Shown piece after piece: positions 48,501 to 60,291 of a stretch of DNA of 64,000 nucleotides; the stretch's first letter is position 1, and each line of letters begins with the position of its first letter. The DNA comes from Saccharopolyspora hirsuta (lineage in GTDB: Bacteria; Actinomycetota; Actinomycetes; Mycobacteriales; Pseudonocardiaceae). A program made the position numbers and the translations under genes. The notes under the pieces were generated by a model. That model was given only the letters and a program-made list of their open reading frames with translations. It searched no databases and was not told the origin of the DNA. The DNA is taken from contig NZ_VWPH01000004.1 of the NCBI RefSeq assembly GCF_008630535.1, positions 372,001 to 436,000 of the forward strand. Reading direction: 5' to 3'.

Positions 48501-51500
48501 GTCGGCGAGCCCGGCCACCGTCGGCGTCTCGAACAGGGCGCGCAGCGGCAGCTCGGCGCCGAAGGCCGAGCGGATCCGGCTGACCAGCCGGGTCACCAGC
48601 AGCGAGTGGCCGCCCAGGTCGAAGAAGCTGTCGTCGATGCCGATCCCGGAGACCTCAAGCACGTCCTCGAACAGTCCGCAGAGGACCTCCTCGCGCCGGT
48701 CGCGCGGCGCGCGGCCACCGGCCAGCACCGACATGTCCGGCGCGGGCAGCGCCTTGCGGTCCAGCTTCCCGTTGGCGGTCAGCGGAAGGGCGTCCAGCTG
48801 CACCACCGCCGCGGGCACCATGTACTCCGGCAGCGCCGCGGCCACGTGCCGCCGCACGTCGGCCGGGTCGACCGGCTCGCCGGACACGACGTAGCCGACC
48901 AGGCGCTTGTCGCCGGGCTTGTCCTCGCGGACCACCACCGCGGCCTGCGCCACCGCCGGGTGCGCCAGCACCTGCGCCTCGATCTCGCCCAGCTCGATGC
49001 GGAACCCGCGGATCTTGACCTGGTCGTCGGCCCGGCCGAGGTACTCCAGCACGCCCTCGGCGTTCCACCGCACCAGGTCCCCGGTGCGGTACATCCGCGC
49101 CCCCGCGCGGCCGAACGGGTCGGCGACGAACCGCTGCGCCGACAGCCCGGCCCGGCCGAGGTACCCGCGCGCCAGCCCGGCGCCGGAGACGTACAGCTCA
49201 CCGGGCACGCCGGGCGGGACCGGCTGCAGCGAGCCGTCGAGCACGTACAGCCCCAGGTCCGGGATGGCCTCGCCGATCGGGCTGCGCAGCTCGGCGGTGT
49301 GCGCGGCCACCAGCGGGAAGTAGGTGACGTGCACGGTGGTCTCGGTGATCCCGTACATGTTCACCAGCCGCGGCGCGTCCTCGCCGTGGCGCTGGTACCA
49401 CCCGGCCAGCTTGGCCGGTTCCAGCGCCTCGCCGCCGAAGACCACGTACCGCAGCGCCAGCCGGTCGCCGAGCTCCGGGTTCTCCTGGTCGGCCTGGACG
49501 AGCTGGTGGAACGCCGACGGGGTCTGGTTGAGCACCGTGACGCCCTCGCGCACCAGCAGTTCCAGGAACTCCTTCGGCGAGCGGCTGGTCAGGTGCGGCA
49601 CCACCACCAGGCGACCGCCGCCCAGCAGCGGTCCCCACAGCTCCCACACCGAGAAGTCGAACGCGTAGGAGTGGAACAGCGTCCACACGTCCTGCTCGTC
49701 GAAGCCGAACCAGTGGTCGGTGGCGGTCAGCAGCCGGTGCACGTTGCGGTGCGGCACGACGACGCCCTTCGGGCGGCCGGTCGAGCCCGAGGTGTAGATG
49801 ATGTAGGCCGCGTTGTCCGGACCGGCGACCGCACCGAGGTCGCTCGCGTCGCGCCCGGCGAGGTCGAGCTCGTCCAGCACCAGCCGGGGAACGTCGGTGT
49901 CCAGTGTGGACGACGAGTCGGCGAGCAGGATCGTCGGCTCGGCGTCGGCGAGCATGAACTCGATCCGGTCCGCCGGGTAACCGGGGTCCACCGGCAGGTA
50001 CGCGCCCCCGGCCTTGAGCACGGCGAGCAGCCCCACCACGAGCTCGGCCGAGCGCGGCAGCGCCAGCGCGACGACGTGCTCCGGGCCGACGCCCCGCTCC
50101 ACGAGCACCCGCGCGAGCCGGTTGGCCCGCGCGTTGAGCTCGGCGTAGGTCAGGCGGGTGTCCTCGAAGACCAGCGCGGTGGCATCCGGGACGCGGTGCG
50201 CCTGCGCCTCGAACAGCTCGGGGATCGTGGCCGCCGGGAGCTCGCTGTCCGGCACCGCCGGGAGCAGCGCGCGGCGCTCGGCGGCCGAGAGCAGGTCGAT
50301 GTCGTCGACGCGGCGTTCCGGGTCCGCCACGACGGCCGACAGCAGCCGGACCAGCCGCTGCCCCATCGCCTGCACCGTGTCGCGGTCGAACAGGTCGGTG
50401 GCGTACTCGATCAGCCCGGCCATGCCCAGCGGGGTGCCGTCCGCGGCGTAGTCCTCGCGGAAGTCGAAGTCCAGGTCGAACTTGGACGATCCGGCGCCGA
50501 TGTCGTGGAAGCTGGCGCGCAGCCCGGGCAGGTCCAGCTCCGCCTCGGCGTTGTTCTGGAACAGCACCATGACCTGGAACAGCGGGTGGTGCGCCATCGA
50601 GCGCGGCGGGTTGAGCACCTCCACCAGCCGCTCGAACGGAACGTCCTGGTGCGCGTAGGCGGCCAGGTCGTTCTTGCGCACCCGGCCGAGCAGTTCCCGG
50701 AACGTGGGCCGCCCCGAGGTGTCGGTGCGCAGCACCAGGGTGTTGACGAAGAACCCGACGAGCTCCTCCAGCGCCTCGTCGGAGCGACCGGCGATCACGC
50801 TGCCCAGCGGGATGTCGGTGCCCGCGCCGAGGCGGGTCAGCAGCGCCGAAAGCCCGGCCTGCACGACCATGAACAGCGTGGTCCCGGTCTGCCGCGCCAG
50901 CTCCACCAGCCCGCGGTGCAGCTCGGCGCTGATCTCGAACTCGACCTCGCCGCCCCGGTAGGACGCCACCTGCGGGCGCGGCCGGTCGGTGGGCAGCTCC
51001 AGCCGCTCCGGCAGCCCGGCCAGGTTCTCCGACCAGAACGCCAGCTGCTGCGACACCAGGCTCTGCGGGTCGTCCTCGTCGCCGAGCAGGTCCCGCTGCC
51101 ACAGCGCGTAATCCGCGTACTGCACCGGCAGCGGCGACCACTCCGGCGCCTCGCCCCGCAGCCGCGCCGCGTAGGCGGTCGAGAGGTCGCGGCTCAGCGG
51201 CGCGTCCGACCAGCCGTCGCTGGCGATGTGGTGCAGCAGCAACAGCAGCGCGTGCTCCTGCTCGCCGAGCTCGAACAGGCAGACGCGCAGCGGGAGCTCG
51301 GTGGACAGCTCGAAGCTGTAGCGGCCGAGGTCGCGCAGGTGCTCGGCGAGTCCCGCCTCGTCGGTGCGCACGAACTCGATGTCCGGTGCGGACCGCTCGG
51401 GGCTCAGCACCACCTGGTGCGGGGTGCCGTCGGTCTCCGGGTAGATGGTGCGCAGCGTTTCGTGCCTGCCGACCAGGTCCGCGACGGCCGCGCGCAGCGC

Positions 51501-54500
51501 GTCGCGGTCCAGCGGCCCGGACAGCCGCAGCAGCAGCGGTTCGGTGTAGGTGGCGCTGTTCTCCTCCAGCTGGTGCAGGAACCACAGCCGCCACTGCGCG
51601 AACGACAGCGGCATCGGCTCCGGCCGCGGGCGCGGTTCGAGCGCCACCCGGGTGTCCCCGGCGGTGCCGAACTCCTCGACCAGCGCCGCGACCGTCGGCT
51701 TCTCGAACAGGTGCCGCAGGGACAGCTCGACGCCGAACATCGACCGCAGCCTGCTCAGCAGCCGGATCGCCGACAGCGAGTGCCCGCCGAGCTCGAAGAA
51801 GCTGTCGTCGATGCTGACCTCGGCCACGCCCAGCACGTCCGAGTACAGCCCGCACAGGATCTCCTCCTGCGGGGTGCGCGGCGCCCGCGCCGCCTCCTGC
51901 CGCTCGACGGCGTCGTCGGCCGCCCCGGCGACCTGCAGCCGCTCGGCCGCGGCGAGCACCCCGGTCTCGCCGACCGGCTGGTCCGATCGCTCGACGACGT
52001 CCTGCAGCAGCGCGAACATCTGCGCCGAGAGCCGCTCGATGCTCGCCCGCTCGAACAGGTCCGGCCGGTACTCGAACCGCAGCCGCAGGGTCCGCCCAGG
52101 GATGACCGACAGGGTCAGCGGGTAGTGGGTGGCGTCGTGGTCCTCCAGGCCCGTGAGGTCGATGCCGGGTGCCGGGCTCCAGGACTCGCCGGGCTCGTGC
52201 GGGTAGTTCTCGATCACGGTGAGCGTGTCGAACAGCTCCCCGGTGCCCGCCAGCTGCTGGATCTCGTTGAGGCCGAGGTAGTGGTGGTCCAGCAGGCGCG
52301 ACTGCTCGTCCTGGATGCGCGCCAGCAGCTCGCCCAGCGACTCCTCGGCGCGCAGCCGGATGCGCACCGGCACGGTGTTGATGAACATGCCGATCATCGA
52401 CTCCACGCCGGGCAGCTCCGACGGGCGGCCCGCCACGGTGCTGCCGAAGACCACGTCCTCGCGGTCGAGGTTGCGGGCCAGCAGCAGGCCGAACCCGCCC
52501 TGCACCGCGGTGTTGAGCGTCAGGCCGCGGCCGCGGATCCACTGCTGGAGGCGGTCGGCGAAGTCGGCGGGCAGGTCCAGCAGGACCTGCTCCGGGGTGA
52601 CCACGGCGCTGCCACCGGCGCCGAGCAGGGTCGGCTCAACGCCCGCCAGCGCGCTGCGCCACGCCTCGGCGCTCGCGGTCTGGTCCCGGTCGGACAGCCA
52701 GGCCAGGTAGTCGCGGTAGGGCGTGACCCGCCCCAGCTCCGCGCCCGCGCTGCGGTAGATCGCGAACAGCTCGTCCAGCAGCGACTGCATGGACCAGCCG
52801 TCGAACAGGATGTGGTGGTTGGTGACCACGAGCCGGTGCTCGCCGGGGTTGAGCCGCAGCAGGGTGAACCGCAGCAGCGGCGGCCGGGTCAGGTCGAAGC
52901 GGCGGGCCCGGTCGGCGGCGGTCAGCCGGTCGACCTCGGCGAGCTGGTCGTCCGCGCCGGACAGGTCGATCTCCTGCCAGGGCAGCTCGACCTCGTCCGG
53001 CACGACCTGCACGGCGCGCGGCAACCCCTCGTAGCGGAACCCGGCGCGCAGGTTGTCGTGCCTGCGCAGCAGGCCCGCCACCGCCTCGCGCAGCGCCGCC
53101 GCGTCCAGCGGGCCGTCGACGCGGAACACCTCCTGCACCGCGTAGACGTCCGGTGCCTGGTCGTCGTAGAGGGCGTGGAACAGCAGGCCTTCCTGCAGCG
53201 GTGCGAGCGGCAGGACGTCGCGGACCGGACCGGCCTGCTCCAGCTGCTCGATCTGGCTCTGCGACAGCGACACCAGCGGCAGGTCGGACGGGGTCAGCCC
53301 GGCGCTCGTGCGCTGCTCGCCGAGCAGCTGCAGCGCCGCGAAGAACGCGTCCAGCAGTTCCGCCACGCGCGCCTCGTCGAGCAGCTCCCCCGCCCAGGTG
53401 CAGGTGACCTTCAGCTGCGGGCCGGACGGGCGGTCCTCGGTGACGGCGTCGATCTCCAGCGGGTAGGACAGCGGCAGCCCGGCGTCGGCACCGCCGCCCA
53501 GCGCCTCCCCCACCACCGACCAGTCCTCGGTGGACTCGCCCGCGCTGAACCGGCCGAGGTAGTTGAACCCGATCTGCGGGGTGCAGCCGGGCAGCGAGTC
53601 GCGGAGCACGCCGTAGCCGATGCCGTTGTCCGGCACCGCGCGCAGCTGCTCCTTGACGCGCTTGAGCACCCGGCCGCGGGTGCGGGCGTCGGCCAGCTCC
53701 TCCAGCCGCCGCACCCCGGCGTCCAGCCGGACCGGGTAGGCGCTGGTGAACCAGCCGACGGTGCGGGACAGGTCGAGCCCGTCGGCGATCTCCTCGCGAC
53801 CGTGGCCCTCCAGCTCGACCACCACCCGGGTCTCCCCGGTGCCCCAGCGGTGCTGCACCTCGCCGAGCCCGGCGGCCAGGCCCGCCAGCAGCACCTCGTT
53901 CGCGCGGCCGCGGATCGCGGCGGTGACGTCGGTGAGCAGCGCCCGGGTCAGCTCGGTCGGCAGTTCGCGGGTCAGCGTCCGGGACGTGCCCCGGACGTCC
54001 CGGGTGTGGTCCAGGACCAGCTCGCCGAACGGCTCGGACCGCTCGGCCACCACGTCCGTCCACATCGGAATCTCCGGCTGCCTCGACGCGGCGGCCTCGC
54101 GCAGCGCGTGCGCCCAGTGCCGGAACGACGTGCCGACCGGGTCCAGCCGCACCGGCCGCCCGGCCCGCACCGCCTCCCAGGCGGCGCGCAGGTCGGAACC
54201 GAGGATGTGCCAGGACACCCCGTCCACGGCGAGGTGGTGCACGAGGACGAGCAGCCGTCCGGGCTCCTCGCCCGCGTCCAGCCACACGACCTGGAGCATC
54301 CGCCCGGCACGCGGGTCCAGCCGTGCCTGCGCGCTCCCGGTCTCGCGCGCGACTGCCTCGTCGAGGTCGTCGCCGCGGACGTCGATGCGGTGCACCAGCC
54401 CGGAGCCGACGTCGCGGGAGATGACCAGCTGGTCCTCGGCGAGCCGCATGCGCAGCACGTCGTGGTGCGCGACGAGGGCTTCCACCGCGGCGGCGAGGTG

Positions 54501-57500
54501 TTCCTCGGTCAGCTCGACGGGCGCGCGGAAGACCGCGGACTGGAAGTAGCCGTCGATGTCCCCGCCGCGTTCCAGCAGGGTGCGCATGATCGGCGTCAGC
54601 GGCACGTCGCCGTGCGCGTCCGGCGCCGGAGCGGCGACGGGCCGGTCGGTGTCCTCCGCCGCGACCGCGGCCAGCCGGGCGACGGTCCGGTGCTCGAAGA
54701 CGTCGCGCGGTGTGAGCACCAGCCCCGCCTTGCGGGCGCGGCTGACCAGGCGGATGGCGACGATGCTGTCCCCGCCCAGGTCGAAGAAGCCCTCGTCCAC
54801 GCCGATGTCGGACACCCCGAGCACCTCGGAGAACAGCTCGGCCAGCCGCACCTCCTGCGGCGTGCGCGGTCGGCGGACCTCCTCGTCCCGGACCGGTTCC
54901 GGCAGCCGGTCCGCCTCGACGTCGCCCGCGGCGTCGCGCGGGAGCGCGTCGAGCGCGACGAAGTCGGCGGGCACCAGGTACGACGGGACGCGCCGTTCGA
55001 GGTAGCCGCGGAGGTCCTCGGTGCGCGCGGCGTCCGAGACGACGTAGGCGACGAGCCGATCGCCCAGGCCGATGACCGCGGCTTCCCGCACGGCCGGGTG
55101 GCCCAGCAGCTCGTCCTGCACGCGGCGCGGGTCCAGGCGGATGCCGCGCACCGTGATCTGCTCCGGGCTGATGACGTGGACGCGCTCCTGCGGCGCGACG
55201 AGCTCCAGCTCGGTCAGCCGCGCGTCCGGGTTGCTGACGGCCGAGCGCAGCATCCGGGCCAACCGCTCCCACAGCAGCGCCACGCCGTCGCGGTCGAAGA
55301 GGTCCGTGCTGTACTCGATGATCCCGTCCGCACCTTCCGGCACGCCCGCCGCGCTGTGGTGCTCGCGCAGCCGGAGGTCGAGGTCGAACTTGGCGACGCC
55401 GATCGACACCTCGTCCACCTCGGCCCGCGCGTCCGGGAACTGCGGGCGTGCCTCGGCGAGGGTCTCGAAGGTCAGCATCACCTGGAACAGCGGGTGGTGC
55501 GACAGCGAACGGGCCGGGTTGACCGCCTCCACGACGCGGTCGAACGGCACGTCCTGGTTGGCGAACGCGGCCAGATCGGTCTCCCGCACCCGGTCCAGCA
55601 GCTCCCGGAACGACGGGTCGCCGTGCGTGCGGGTGCGCAGCACCAGCGTGTTGACGAAGTAGCCCACGACGTCGTCCACATCGGACGAATCGCGCCCGGC
55701 CACCGGGGTGCCCAGCGGGACGTCCTCGCCCGACCCGAGCCGGGTCATCAGCGCGGCGAGACCGGCCTGCACGACCATGAACGTGCTGGTGCCGGTGGAC
55801 CTGGCCAGCTCCGCGAGCGACCGGTGCAGCTCGGCGTCCAGCCGCACGCGCAGCACGTCACCGCGGTGCGTCGCGGCCGCCGGGCGCGGCCGGTCGGTGG
55901 GCAGCTCGACCAGCTCCGGCAGGTCCGCGAGCTGCTCGGCCCAGAACGCGAGCTGCCGCGACAGGCGGCTGTCCGCCGCGTCCGCCGAGCCGAGCGCCGC
56001 GCTCCTGCTGCGCATCTCCGCGGCGTAGTCGGTGGGCAGCGCGGCCCACTGCGGGGCCTCCCCGGCCAGCCGGGCCCGGTAGGCGTCGGCGAGGTCGCGC
56101 ACCAGCGGGCGCTCGGACCAGCCGTCCGCGGCGATGTGGTGCATCAGCAGCAGCACGACGTGCCGCCGCGCTCCGGTGGAGAGCACCCGCACCCGGAACG
56201 GGATCTCGGTCTGCAGGTCGAACGCGTGGCGGGCCTGCTGCACGAGCTCCTGCTCCAGCCGCGCCTCGTCGACCGCGAGGAAGTCGACGTCCACCGCGAC
56301 GTCGGAGACCTCCGGGCGGGGCCGCCCGTCGTCCTCGGGGAAGATCGTCCGCAGCGTCTCGTGCCGGTCGGCCACGTCCTGCACGGCCTGCCGCAGCGCG
56401 GCCTGCTCCAGCGGACCGTCCAGCCGCACGATCAGCGGGATGTTGTAGGTGGCGCTCGGCCCCTCCAGCCGGTGCAGGGACCACAAGCCCTGCTGCGCGG
56501 CGGAAAGCGCCGGTCCTCCCTCGACCGGCGCGACCGGCGCGGCGATCGGCGAGGCGTCGGCGAGACGCTCGGCCAGCGCGGCCGCGGTCGGCGCTTCGAA
56601 GATGTCGCGGACCGCGACCTCGACCCGCAGCCCGGTGCGGATGGCGGTGGCCAGCCGGGTGGCCAGCAGCGAGTGCCCGCCGAGCTCGAAGAAGCTGTCG
56701 TGCACGCCGGCCCGCGCCACCCCGAGGGTCGACGCGAACAGCTCGCACAGCGCCGCTTCCCGCTCATCGCGCGGCGCCGCGCCCTCGTCGTCACCGGACG
56801 CCGCCCACGGGTCCGGCAGCGCGCGCCGGTCGACCTTCCCGTTGGGGGCCAACGGCATCGCGTCCAGCACGGCGAACGCAGCCGGGACCATGTGCTCGGG
56901 CAGGACCTCCGCCATCCGGCGGCGCAGGACGTCCACCGAGACCGGCACGCGCGGCACGACGTACCCGACGATCGCGCGCTCGCCAGCCGGGGTCTCCCGC
57001 ACCGCCACCGCGGCCTGCGCCACGTCGGCGAAACCGGCCAGCAGCGACTCGATCTCGCCGAGCTCGATGCGGAAGCCGCGGATCTTGACCTGGTCGTCGG
57101 CGCGGCCGAGGAACTCCAGCTGGTCGCCGTTCCAGCGGGCCAGGTCCCCGGTGCGGTACATGCGCTCGCCCGGCGCCCCGAACGGGTCGGCCGGGAACCG
57201 CTGCGCGGTCAGGCCGGGCCGGTGCAGGTAGCCGTGCGCGAGCTGGATCCCCGCGACGTAGAGGTCGCCCGGTTCACCGGGCGGGACCGGGCGCAGCTGC
57301 CCGTCCAGCACGTGCACCCGGGTGTTCCACAGCGGACGCCCGATGGGCAGCGGGCGGTCCCCGATCGCCGGGTCGTAGTCCCAGTAGGTGACGTCGATGG
57401 ACGCCTCGGTCGGGCCGTAGAGGTGCGCCAGCCGCACGCCCCAGGTCTCCACCACGCGAGCCGCCAGCGCGGGCGGCAGCACCTCACCGGCCACGAACAC

Positions 57501-58313
57501 CAGGCGCAGCCGCAGCGAACGCCCGCCGAGCTCGACGCCCGCGGCCACGGCCAGCAGCGACGGGACGAACTGCGCGACGGTCACCCCGTGCTGCTCGACC
57601 AGGTCCAGCAGCCGCTCCGGGTCGCGGACCACGTCGGCCGGTGCCAGGCACAGCGAAGCGCCGACGATCAGCGGCAGCCAGACCTCGGTCCCGGCCGCGT
57701 CGAAGCTGATCGCGGTGCGCGCCAGCACCCGGTCGTCCGCCCGCAGCCCCCACTCCTCGGCCTGCCAGCGCATGTGGTTGACCACACCGGCGTGCGGCAC
57801 GACGACGCCCTTGGGACGCCCGGTGGAGCCGGAGGTGTAGATGACGTACGCCGGATGTTGCGGCGTGGCAAGGGGTTCCGGGTCCTCGGCCGGGAACCGG
57901 TCGTCGTCGGCGGCGAGCACCACCGGGGCGTCGGAGCCCGGCAGGCCAGGTGCGATCTCGGCGGTGGTCAGCAGCAGCGCGGGCCGGGAATCGGCCAGCA
58001 TGAACGCGATCCGCTCCGCCGGGTAGTCCGGGTCGACCGGCAGGTAGGCGGCGCCCGCCTTGACCACCGCGAGCAGGCTGGCGATCAGCTCCGGCGTGCG
58101 CGGCAGCGCCAGCGCCACCAGGTCGCCCGGCCGCACCCCCGACGCGATCAGCCGGTGCGCCAACCGGTTCGCGCGCTCGTTGAGCTCGCGGTAGCTCAGC
58201 TCCTGCGCGCCGAACCGCACCGCGACCGCGTCGGGGGTGCGCCGCGCGCTGCGCTCGACCAGCTCGGCCAGGGTGGCATGCCCGTCCAGGTCGCGCCCCA
58301 CCAGATCATTCAT
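36561..58313 (-). CDS. NRPS1: eight-module synthetase with four modules lacking a working adenylation domain
   Basis: 7,250 residues, ATG at 58313. Approximate positions on the minus strand: A1 58270-56830, T1 56770-56560; C2 56520-55230, A-remnant, T2 54870-54660, E2 54615-53300; C3 53230-51960, T3 51890-51680 (no A); C4 51620-50280, A4 50240-48740, T4 48700-48490; C5 48440-47110, A-remnant, T5 46690-46480; C6 46400-45090, A-remnant, T6 44480-44260; C7 44205-42900, A7 42830-41390, T7; C8 41095-39780, A8 39750-38260, T8 38240-38020, E8 37990-36640. All C and E domains keep HHxxxDG. Pockets: A1 D-A-T-Q-F-A-L-I-D (unsure, Gln-like), A4 D-F-W-N-V-G-M-V-H (Thr), A7 D-I-L-Q-L-G-L-I-W (Gly), A8 D-A-W-T-V-A-A-V-C (Phe, then epimerised). 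T2 and T8, before E domains, have the expected GGDS. NRPS2 follows 76 bases downstream. Confidence 0.95.
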   Translation of the reverse strand: MNDLVGRDLDGHATLAELVERSARRTPDAVAVRFGAQELSYRELNERANRLAHRLIASGVRPGDLVALALPRTPELIASLLAVVKAGAAYLPVDPDYPAERIAFMLADSRPALLLTTAEIAPGLPGSDAPVVLAADDDRFPAEDPEPLATPQHPAYVIYTSGSTGRPKGVVVPHAGVVNHMRWQAEEWGLRADDRVLARTAISFDAAGTEVWLPLIVGASLCLAPADVVRDPERLLDLVEQHGVTVAQFVPSLLAVAAGVELGGRSLRLRLVFVAGEVLPPALAARVVETWGVRLAHLYGPTEASIDVTYWDYDPAIGDRPLPIGRPLWNTRVHVLDGQLRPVPPGEPGDLYVAGIQLAHGYLHRPGLTAQRFPADPFGAPGERMYRTGDLARWNGDQLEFLGRADDQVKIRGFRIELGEIESLLAGFADVAQAAVAVRETPAGERAIVGYVVPRVPVSVDVLRRRMAEVLPEHMVPAAFAVLDAMPLAPNGKVDRRALPDPWAASGDDEGAAPRDEREAALCELFASTLGVARAGVHDSFFELGGHSLLATRLATAIRTGLRVEVAVRDIFEAPTAAALAERLADASPIAAPVAPVEGGPALSAAQQGLWSLHRLEGPSATYNIPLIVRLDGPLEQAALRQAVQDVADRHETLRTIFPEDDGRPRPEVSDVAVDVDFLAVDEARLEQELVQQARHAFDLQTEIPFRVRVLSTGARRHVVLLLMHHIAADGWSERPLVRDLADAYRARLAGEAPQWAALPTDYAAEMRSRSAALGSADAADSRLSRQLAFWAEQLADLPELVELPTDRPRPAAATHRGDVLRVRLDAELHRSLAELARSTGTSTFMVVQAGLAALMTRLGSGEDVPLGTPVAGRDSSDVDDVVGYFVNTLVLRTRTHGDPSFRELLDRVRETDLAAFANQDVPFDRVVEAVNPARSLSHHPLFQVMLTFETLAEARPQFPDARAEVDEVSIGVAKFDLDLRLREHHSAAGVPEGADGIIEYSTDLFDRDGVALLWERLARMLRSAVSNPDARLTELELVAPQERVHVISPEQITVRGIRLDPRRVQDELLGHPAVREAAVIGLGDRLVAYVVSDAARTEDLRGYLERRVPSYLVPADFVALDALPRDAAGDVEADRLPEPVRDEEVRRPRTPQEVRLAELFSEVLGVSDIGVDEGFFDLGGDSIVAIRLVSRARKAGLVLTPRDVFEHRTVARLAAVAAEDTDRPVAAPAPDAHGDVPLTPIMRTLLERGGDIDGYFQSAVFRAPVELTEEHLAAAVEALVAHHDVLRMRLAEDQLVISRDVGSGLVHRIDVRGDDLDEAVARETGSAQARLDPRAGRMLQVVWLDAGEEPGRLLVLVHHLAVDGVSWHILGSDLRAAWEAVRAGRPVRLDPVGTSFRHWAHALREAAASRQPEIPMWTDVVAERSEPFGELVLDHTRDVRGTSRTLTRELPTELTRALLTDVTAAIRGRANEVLLAGLAAGLGEVQHRWGTGETRVVVELEGHGREEIADGLDLSRTVGWFTSAYPVRLDAGVRRLEELADARTRGRVLKRVKEQLRAVPDNGIGYGVLRDSLPGCTPQIGFNYLGRFSAGESTEDWSVVGEALGGGADAGLPLSYPLEIDAVTEDRPSGPQLKVTCTWAGELLDEARVAELLDAFFAALQLLGEQRTSAGLTPSDLPLVSLSQSQIEQLEQAGPVRDVLPLAPLQEGLLFHALYDDQAPDVYAVQEVFRVDGPLDAAALREAVAGLLRRHDNLRAGFRYEGLPRAVQVVPDEVELPWQEIDLSGADDQLAEVDRLTAADRARRFDLTRPPLLRFTLLRLNPGEHRLVVTNHHILFDGWSMQSLLDELFAIYRSAGAELGRVTPYRDYLAWLSDRDQTASAEAWRSALAGVEPTLLGAGGSAVVTPEQVLLDLPADFADRLQQWIRGRGLTLNTAVQGGFGLLLARNLDREDVVFGSTVAGRPSELPGVESMIGMFINTVPVRIRLRAEESLGELLARIQDEQSRLLDHHYLGLNEIQQLAGTGELFDTLTVIENYPHEPGESWSPAPGIDLTGLEDHDATHYPLTLSVIPGRTLRLRFEYRPDLFERASIERLSAQMFALLQDVVERSDQPVGETGVLAAAERLQVAGAADDAVERQEAARAPRTPQEEILCGLYSDVLGVAEVSIDDSFFELGGHSLSAIRLLSRLRSMFGVELSLRHLFEKPTVAALVEEFGTAGDTRVALEPRPRPEPMPLSFAQWRLWFLHQLEENSATYTEPLLLRLSGPLDRDALRAAVADLVGRHETLRTIYPETDGTPHQVVLSPERSAPDIEFVRTDEAGLAEHLRDLGRYSFELSTELPLRVCLFELGEQEHALLLLLHHIASDGWSDAPLSRDLSTAYAARLRGEAPEWSPLPVQYADYALWQRDLLGDEDDPQSLVSQQLAFWSENLAGLPERLELPTDRPRPQVASYRGGEVEFEISAELHRGLVELARQTGTTLFMVVQAGLSALLTRLGAGTDIPLGSVIAGRSDEALEELVGFFVNTLVLRTDTSGRPTFRELLGRVRKNDLAAYAHQDVPFERLVEVLNPPRSMAHHPLFQVMVLFQNNAEAELDLPGLRASFHDIGAGSSKFDLDFDFREDYAADGTPLGMAGLIEYATDLFDRDTVQAMGQRLVRLLSAVVADPERRVDDIDLLSAAERRALLPAVPDSELPAATIPELFEAQAHRVPDATALVFEDTRLTYAELNARANRLARVLVERGVGPEHVVALALPRSAELVVGLLAVLKAGGAYLPVDPGYPADRIEFMLADAEPTILLADSSSTLDTDVPRLVLDELDLAGRDASDLGAVAGPDNAAYIIYTSGSTGRPKGVVVPHRNVHRLLTATDHWFGFDEQDVWTLFHSYAFDFSVWELWGPLLGGGRLVVVPHLTSRSPKEFLELLVREGVTVLNQTPSAFHQLVQADQENPELGDRLALRYVVFGGEALEPAKLAGWYQRHGEDAPRLVNMYGITETTVHVTYFPLVAAHTAELRSPIGEAIPDLGLYVLDGSLQPVPPGVPGELYVSGAGLARGYLGRAGLSAQRFVADPFGRAGARMYRTGDLVRWNAEGVLEYLGRADDQVKIRGFRIELGEIEAQVLAHPAVAQAAVVVREDKPGDKRLVGYVVSGEPVDPADVRRHVAAALPEYMVPAAVVQLDALPLTANGKLDRKALPAPDMSVLAGGRAPRDRREEVLCGLFEDVLEVSGIGIDDSFFDLGGHSLLVTRLVSRIRSAFGAELPLRALFETPTVAGLADRLDAAERARVALRPMPRPDRMPLSYVQEGLWFLSRLEGPSATYNVPLVLRLTGELDVVALRTAFADVVAQHESLRTVFPEHGGVPHQVVLPPEQAQPVLEVVEIDEAGLDEALREASRYHFDITAELPIRAWLFCLGGDRYALLPLMHHIISDGWSESLLGNDLATAYTARCRGAAPEFAPLPVQYADYTLWQRELLGDVADPDSAINRQMAFWAEALRGLPEKIELPVDHPRPAVATYLGDEAPLRIDAELHRAIDEVARSTNTTQFMVIQAGVAALLTRLGAGEDIPIGTPVAGRTDEALEDLFGFFVNTLVMRTRTHGNPSFRELLDRVRETDLAAFAHQDVPFERIVEAVNPTRSLAHHPLFQVMLTFENFDEVEVELPGLEVELEDVVAGVAKFAMDIRLQERYASDGAHAGIVGEIEYATDLFDRTTVDAFGERLLRLLRSATADPGRRLGDLDVLAPEEFPAPDARQLVLDEAGRPLPPGVVGELHLDGVATGARARRRGEEIEVVARPGRWVQVRGIGVSLDEVEQILSAAGPVAVIADADGQLIAYATDPAAVGAHAETALPEYMVPSRYFALDAIPVDAAGETDYAALPALSRRAGRKGPRSPREEILCGLFGEVLGLDRPVAVDESFFELGGQSLSAIRLLSRIRATFGVQLSVRALFTEPTVAGVVGRLDDAADAPRTPLTAKPRPERVPLSFAQQRLWFLSRLEGPSATYNVPIVLRLTGELDAAALEAAVRDVFERHESLRTIFPEVDGEPHQVVVDAFPGLRIARVAPAELTAELTAESQHAFDFTAECPLRATLFEVDEREHVLLLLLHHIATDGGSEEPFARDLSAAYAARLRGEAPEWSPLPVQYADYTLWQQELFGGEDDPDSLVSKQLAHWRSALADLPDVLELPTDRPRPAVASYQGDELNFVIPAELHADLLELARKTDTTLFMLVQAALAALLTRHGAGTDIPIGTPVAGRDDEALADLVGFFVNTLVLRTSTAGDPTFRELLGRVRDADLSAFSHQDVPFDRLVEELNPVRALGHHPLFQVMMVVENDAENSFALPGLRAEPLDVEMSAARFDLVFHLQERRGGGISCDLEYAVDLFDRATADKLARRLRALLDAMVADPDARPSEVALLDEDDLAVVLPPVAAATEAPEIAVAGIDPSVVDGGVAAPDEVSGSASDLLGWLDWDEVEEVVLSGDLLDQVCRVALEQEFVPATLKRLVGLGATADLTAFRQRFPDVAVEFWRGWPETGVITTGEHGAERPAPGVAVYVLDDQLRPVPPGVFGEVHVSTARLRDGIENPFGTAGPLMVATGERARWRADGLLEFHVEQAAVEAVHEDREPTPEEATLRGLFAEVLGVEEIGLHDNFFAFGGHSLRATQLTGRLRAAFGVEVPVRAVFESPTVAGLAARLPSAGEARPALGRMPLPERVPLSYAQRRLWFLHRLEGPSPTYNIPLVLKLSGKLDVAQLRRAFADVVARHDSLRTLFAETDGVPHQVVVDREPVFEAVPTAALEADLVEAAQYAFDLGSELPVRATLFSEDDSTHALLVLLHHIAADGGSTEPLLRDLAAAYSARVSGGLPDWEPLPVQYADYTAWQRELLGDEDAPTALAEAQVAFWREQLAGIPDRLEIATDRPRPTTASYRGGAVDVRFDADLHRSIVDLAASRGVTVFMVLQAGLAAVLSRSGAGVDVPIGTPVAGRSDAALEGLVGFFVNNLVLRNDLSGDPTFEELLGRVRETNLAAYAHQDVPFERLVEVLNPARSLSHHPLFQVMMTVHDAGADDLDLPGLHAEVEGLDTGAVIMDLSLELRETFDAAGDPAGIEGDLEFAADLFDPSTAESLVERFQRLLRDALANPQRTTAELEVLSSDEREQLRTWNDTRRDVPDETFIEQFQTRAVENPEACALITATQQLSYRELDQRANRLAHHLIGAGARPETVVAVALPRTPELLVTLLAVAKAGAAYLPIDPNHPAERLAHVLHDAGPAILVTDGATQVPAPEGTRRVLVEEVDLAAESAETPAVAKEPQHLAYAIYTSGSTGRPKGVQVTRANLDNFLASMREDVGLAADHRMLAVTTVSFDIAGLELYLPLAVGATVVLADEDTVRDPRALGALIERTGVTHAQATPSLWHALVTGAPEHVRGLRVLVGGEALPAPLAEQLVELGGRVTNLYGPTETTIWSASATVDRVDGAPPIGRPIANTTVRVLDAHLRPVPVGVPGELYIGGLGVARGYANRAGLTAERFVADPAGAPGERMYRTGDLARWRADGQLEYLTRVDDQVKVRGFRIELGEIEACLADHPGIAQVAVAVRDQRIVAYPVPESGAEPDVDELRELARRRLPEYMVPSAFAVLDELPLTPNGKLDRKALPEPELTGTGRAPRNRREEVLCGLFAEVLGVAEVGIDDGFFDLGGHSLLATRLISRIRAEFAVELPIRELFVQPTPAGLAGALDAAGGARSGPVAGPRPARVPLSFAQHRLWFLHRLEGPSATYNMPFVLRLSGPLDVPALRAAFHDVVGRHESLRTVFPDADGTPHQLVLSEAEAVFEVRETDPERELAEAARRPFEIGTELPIRATLWRTGGDGHVLLLLLHHIAGDGWSQGPLLRDLSEAYAARLRGEAPEWAPLPVQYADYALWQRDLLGSEDDPTSLLSGEVEFWRSALAGLPERIELPTDHPRPAVASHRGDLLEFTFGADLHKSIVDLAASRGVTVFMVLQAGLAAVLSRLGAGVDVPIGTPVAGRSDAAVEDLVGFFVNNLVLRNDLSGDPTFEELLGRVRETNLAAYAHQDVPFERLVEVLNPARSLSHHPLFQVLLDLQDSGGEVALPGLHAELEGAGTGVAKFDLAFSLEEGPRGVEGVVEYATDLFTADTVRSIVDRFERLLTAVAADPGRRIGEVELLGAAERERILTGWNDTAHPVEPRTFPELFAEQVRSQPDAPAVAFEDTTLDYAELDRRANQLAHWLITRGAGPERLVGVALPRSAELVVALLAVLKTGAAYLPIDLSYPRERIEHMLADGGPEFVLTDMGSADSLAGTDVRLVVLDGEDTAAALPGLPDTEITAADRGELLPSAAAYVIYTSGSTGRPKGVVVTHGGIASLLTAQRGTLGVDSTSRVLQFASLSFDAAAWEMCMGLLSGACLVLAPAHRLLPGDALAELVAQQRVTHLTLPPTALGVLPDDALPPGTTLVVAGEACPPALVAKWSPQRRMINAYGPTETTVCATMSAPLAGEIAPPIGRPITNARVHVLDAGLRPVPPGTVGELYVSGAGLARGYAGRAGLTAERFVANPFGAPGERMYRTGDLAKWTAAGELEYVGRADHQVKVRGFRIELGEVEAVLDQHPDVASSTALVREDTPGDKRLVAYVVPGGARPEPAELRSFTATRLPDYMVPSAFVLLDELPLLPNGKVARKELPAPDFVASSGAAPRTRREEVLCGLFAEILRVPSVGIDDGFFELGGDSILSLQLVSRSRREGLAISPQDVFRLRTVRKLAEVAGPDQHAEEEAGAGIGEFPATPIMHWLREHTEDFAGFNQSMLIRVPADLGADRLAAAVQALLDTHDALRLRLNPGWRPEVLPVGAVRAADLIERVDVEGLDPTARAEVARQRGTAARDRLSPADAVVAQFVWFDAGAREPGRLLVVVHHLAVDGVSWRVLLPDLAAAWHGGGDALEPVRTSVRSWAQRLVAEATRPERVRELELWQNVLGAPGTRPQPGTEADELELALSTADTEALLTAVPAGFHAGIDDVLLIALAIAVLHVRRARGGADTGVVVDVESHGREPVVDGDLSRTVGWFTDLHPVRLDPGPVRTDELLTGSAALGQVVKQLKEQLREIPDHGIGYGLLRHLNPRTAAELAGRPVPEIGFNYLGRFQGGAEQHDFAIADDLPTPAGRDPRMPLPHAVEVNAVTEDTPDGPRLTATWTWATSLFDRSHVAELADCWAAALRALVEHVADPGAGGHTPSDLSLAGLGQDEIDELEAELGLE
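40081..40420. repeat. Nearly identical DNA segment in C8 (copy of 43195-43534)
   Basis: About 340 bases within the C8 domain match 43195-43534 in C7 at roughly 94 percent by eye, including third codon positions. Both copies use codons such as AAC/CAA/ACA that are rare in the surrounding gene. It looks like recent duplication or gene conversion between neighbouring modules. Confidence 0.85.
43195..43534. repeat. Nearly identical DNA segment in C7 (copy of 40081-40420)
   Basis: Partner of the segment in C8. Both encode the stretch from about [20 protein letters not shown] through [16 protein letters not shown]. Flanking parts of the two condensation domains diverge much more, which gives sharp borders. 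Confidence 0.85.
44480..45090 (-). other. Eroded adenylation remnant, module 6 of NRPS1
   Basis: About 200 residues between C6 and T6. Only [20 protein letters not shown] and [17 protein letters not shown] (A5-A7 zone) are still recognisable. The first half ([20 protein letters not shown]) is unlike any A-domain core. There is no ATP-binding motif and no catalytic Lys. It is the largest of the three remnants, keeping a different part of the domain from the other two. Confidence 0.85.
46700..47100 (-). other. Eroded adenylation remnant, module 5 of NRPS1
   Basis: Between C5 and T5 lie about 130 residues keeping the A6-like [16 protein letters not shown], the A8-like [16 protein letters not shown] and [17 protein letters not shown]. 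The lysine motif reads [11 protein letters not shown]. The core A3 and A4 motifs and the whole pocket are missing. Confidence 0.88.
54860..55215 (-). other. Eroded adenylation remnant, module 2 of NRPS1
   Basis: Between C2 and T2 only the small C-terminal A subdomain survives ([19 protein letters not shown], then [19 protein letters not shown]). The large N-terminal subdomain with the ATP and amino-acid pockets is absent. The A10 catalytic Lys motif (NGKxDR in intact domains) reads AAGDVEADR. It cannot adenylate. The following T2 and E2 look intact. Confidence 0.88.
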
Positions 58314-58359
58314 GCCGACCCACAACTCCTCGCACCACGCAGTCCTCGCTTTTCCGGCG

Positions 58360-58391
58360 AGGCTAAACAGCGCGATTTTCGGGTCGTTATC
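58360..58391 (-). promoter_or_regulatory. SARP-type promoter of NRPS1
   Basis: On the minus strand: GATAACG (58385-58391), 4 bases, GAAAATC (58374-58380), 8 bases, -10 TAGCCT (58360-58365). The predicted start is near 58353, giving a leader of about 40 bases to the ATG at 58313. No other promoter is evident before NRPS2, so both synthetases probably share one transcript of about 32 kb. Confidence 0.75.
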
Positions 58392-58514
58392 GTGCGCATT
58401 TCCGCAGCCCAGAACGCTTCCGACGGGGGCGGCGGCCGGGGCGTAGCATGCGGCTGACCGCGCTCCGCGCCACTCGGAACGGGAGCGGAAATCCCCGCGG
58501 AAAGGAATCCCAGG

Positions 58515-58745
58515 ATGGACAATCTGGACACCGGTGTCATATCCCTGCTGATCGCGTCCGCCACCCTGCTGATCGGGCTGTTCGGTTACTCCAGGATTCA
58601 ACGAAATCAACTCGCCCGGGAATTCCGGGCGAAGAACGAGCAAACGCAGCAGCTGGCCGCCGAAACCCGGCAAATGCGCGACGAGCTGACCGCGCTCACC
58701 GCGGAGATCTCCGAACTCCGGCGGCTGCTGACCGAAGCCGCCTGA
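58515..58745 (+). CDS. Small membrane-anchored coiled-coil protein
   Basis: 76 residues. One N-terminal membrane helix ([18 protein letters not shown]) is followed by a charged heptad-like helix ([32 protein letters not shown]). The ATG at 58515 follows AAAGGAATCCCAGG. I do not recognise a family. It is divergent from NRPS1 and ends 7 bases from the amidase stop on the other strand. A role in the cluster (membrane anchor, small regulator) is possible only by position. The codon pattern and ribosome binding site support it as real. Confidence 0.7.
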   Translation: MDNLDTGVISLLIASATLLIGLFGYSRIQRNQLAREFRAKNEQTQQLAAETRQMRDELTALTAEISELRRLLTEAA

Positions 58746-58752
58746 AGAATCC

Positions 58753-60291
58753 TCAGCCGACCCCCGGCGGTTCGAACGCGGGCGGGAACCAAGCCGGATT
58801 GGCCTGCTCGAAGGCGTGCGCGAGGCGCAGCAGCACCGGTTCCGACCACGCCCCCGCCAGGAACGTGACGCCGACCGGCAGCCCGCGCACCGCGCCCGCC
58901 GGGACGCTGATCGCCGGATACCCGGCGAGCCCCGGCAGCAGCGCACTGCCCCGCGCGGGCGGGTCGCCGTTGACCAGGTCGATCTTCCACGCGGGCCCGC
59001 CGGTGGGCGCCACCAGCGCGTCGAGCCGGTGCTCGCGCAGGACCGCGTCGATGCCCTCGTCCCGGGACAACCGGCGCATGGTGGCCAGCGCCGAGGAGTA
59101 CGCCGGGTCGTCGAGGTCCCCGCTGAGCCCGTCCACCATCTCCAGCGTCTCCTGGCCGAAGTGCGGCATCTCGACGTCGGCGTGCGCGCGGTTGTGCGCG
59201 ATCAGCTCCCCGATGCTGCGCGGGTGCTCGCCCGGCGCGGCCGCCAGGTAGGCGTCGAGGTGGTGCTTGACCTCCTGCAGCTGCGCGAACATCAGGCCCT
59301 CGTCGGACATGATCCGGGACAGGCTCGGGATCTCGGTGCGGTCGACGATGGTCGCGCCCGCGGCCGCCAGCACCCGGATGGCCTCCTCGGCGACGGCATC
59401 GGCGTGGTCGTCGAACCCGAAGAACGCCTCGCGCGCCACCCCGATCCTGGCCCCGACCAGCGCGTTCGCGTCGAGGCAGTCCCGGTGGTCGGCGGGGAAC
59501 CGACCCCCGGCGGCGGCCGTCGCCGGGTCCCGCGGATCCACCCCGGCCAGCACCCCCAGCACCGCGGCGGCGTCCGCGACGGTGCGGCACAGCGGCCCGA
59601 CGGTGTCCAGGCTCGGCACGCCGGGGATCATCCCCGCCCGGCTGGTCAGCCCCACCGTCGGCTTCAGCCCGACGACGCCGTTGACCCCGGCCGGGCCGAG
59701 GATCGACCCGATCGTCTCGGTGCCCAGCGCGAACCCGCACAACCCGGCGGCGACCGCGGCGGCCGAACCCGAGCTGGACCCGTGCGGCGACCGGTCCAGC
59801 CGGTGCGGGTTGCGACCCTGCCCACCTCGCGCGCTCCACCCAGCCGAGCCGCTGATCCAGCCGCTCTTGTTCGTCTTGCCCAGCACGATCGCCCCCGCGG
59901 CGCGCAGCTTCGCGATCACCGTCGCGTCCCGCTCGGGGCGCAAGCCGAGCAGCGCCGTGGTGCCGTTGCTGGTGTGCAGCCCGTCCGCGGTTTCGAGGTT
60001 GTCCTTGACCAGGACGGGGATGCCGTGCAGCGGGCCGCGGAGCGCACCGCGCCGCCGCTCGGCGTCGCGCTCCTCGGCGACCGCCACCGCCTGCGGGTCG
60101 GTCTCCAGCACCGCGCGCAGCTCGGGCCCGCGCAGGTTCAGCCGATCGATCCGGTCCAGGTGGAACCGGACGAGGTCCGCCGCGCTGAACCGACCGGCCT
60201 TCTGCCCGGCCTGCAACTGGTCGATCGACGCTGCGGCAAGTGCCACGTCCTCAGCAGTTTCGCCACTGGTTGTCAATTTTTCGCCACGCAT
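58753..60291 (-). CDS. Amidase-signature family hydrolase
   Basis: 512 residues of the amidase-signature family. It has [20 protein letters not shown] (Lys96), the Ser/Gly-rich [13 protein letters not shown] (cis-Ser near 173) and [15 protein letters not shown] (nucleophile Ser196), giving the Ser-cisSer-Lys triad. The usual Arg after GSI is Leu here. The family hydrolyses amides, from small amides to peptide C-termini; the substrate is unknown. The frame begins at an ATG at 60291. A GTG at 60246 is possible. It is convergent with the small membrane protein and divergent from the SARP regulator. It might trim an amide of the product or be unrelated. Confidence 0.85.
   Translation of the reverse strand: MRGEKLTTSGETAEDVALAAASIDQLQAGQKAGRFSAADLVRFHLDRIDRLNLRGPELRAVLETDPQAVAVAEERDAERRRGALRGPLHGIPVLVKDNLETADGLHTSNGTTALLGLRPERDATVIAKLRAAGAIVLGKTNKSGWISGSAGWSARGGQGRNPHRLDRSPHGSSSGSAAAVAAGLCGFALGTETIGSILGPAGVNGVVGLKPTVGLTSRAGMIPGVPSLDTVGPLCRTVADAAAVLGVLAGVDPRDPATAAAGGRFPADHRDCLDANALVGARIGVAREAFFGFDDHADAVAEEAIRVLAAAGATIVDRTEIPSLSRIMSDEGLMFAQLQEVKHHLDAYLAAAPGEHPRSIGELIAHNRAHADVEMPHFGQETLEMVDGLSGDLDDPAYSSALATMRRLSRDEGIDAVLREHRLDALVAPTGGPAWKIDLVNGDPPARGSALLPGLAGYPAISVPAGAVRGLPVGVTFLAGAWSEPVLLRLAHAFEQANPAWFPPAFEPPGVG

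Noticed and set aside
40413..58457. A 6,014-codon plus-strand open frame antisense to NRPS1
   Set aside because: It is low-complexity and has no motifs. The minus frame contains all NRPS core motifs in order.
58314..58946. Upstream extension of the NRPS1 frame by 211 codons
   Set aside because: The extra residues are unrelated to any NRPS domain. They would cover the SARP promoter, and the ATG at 58313 has a ribosome binding site upstream.
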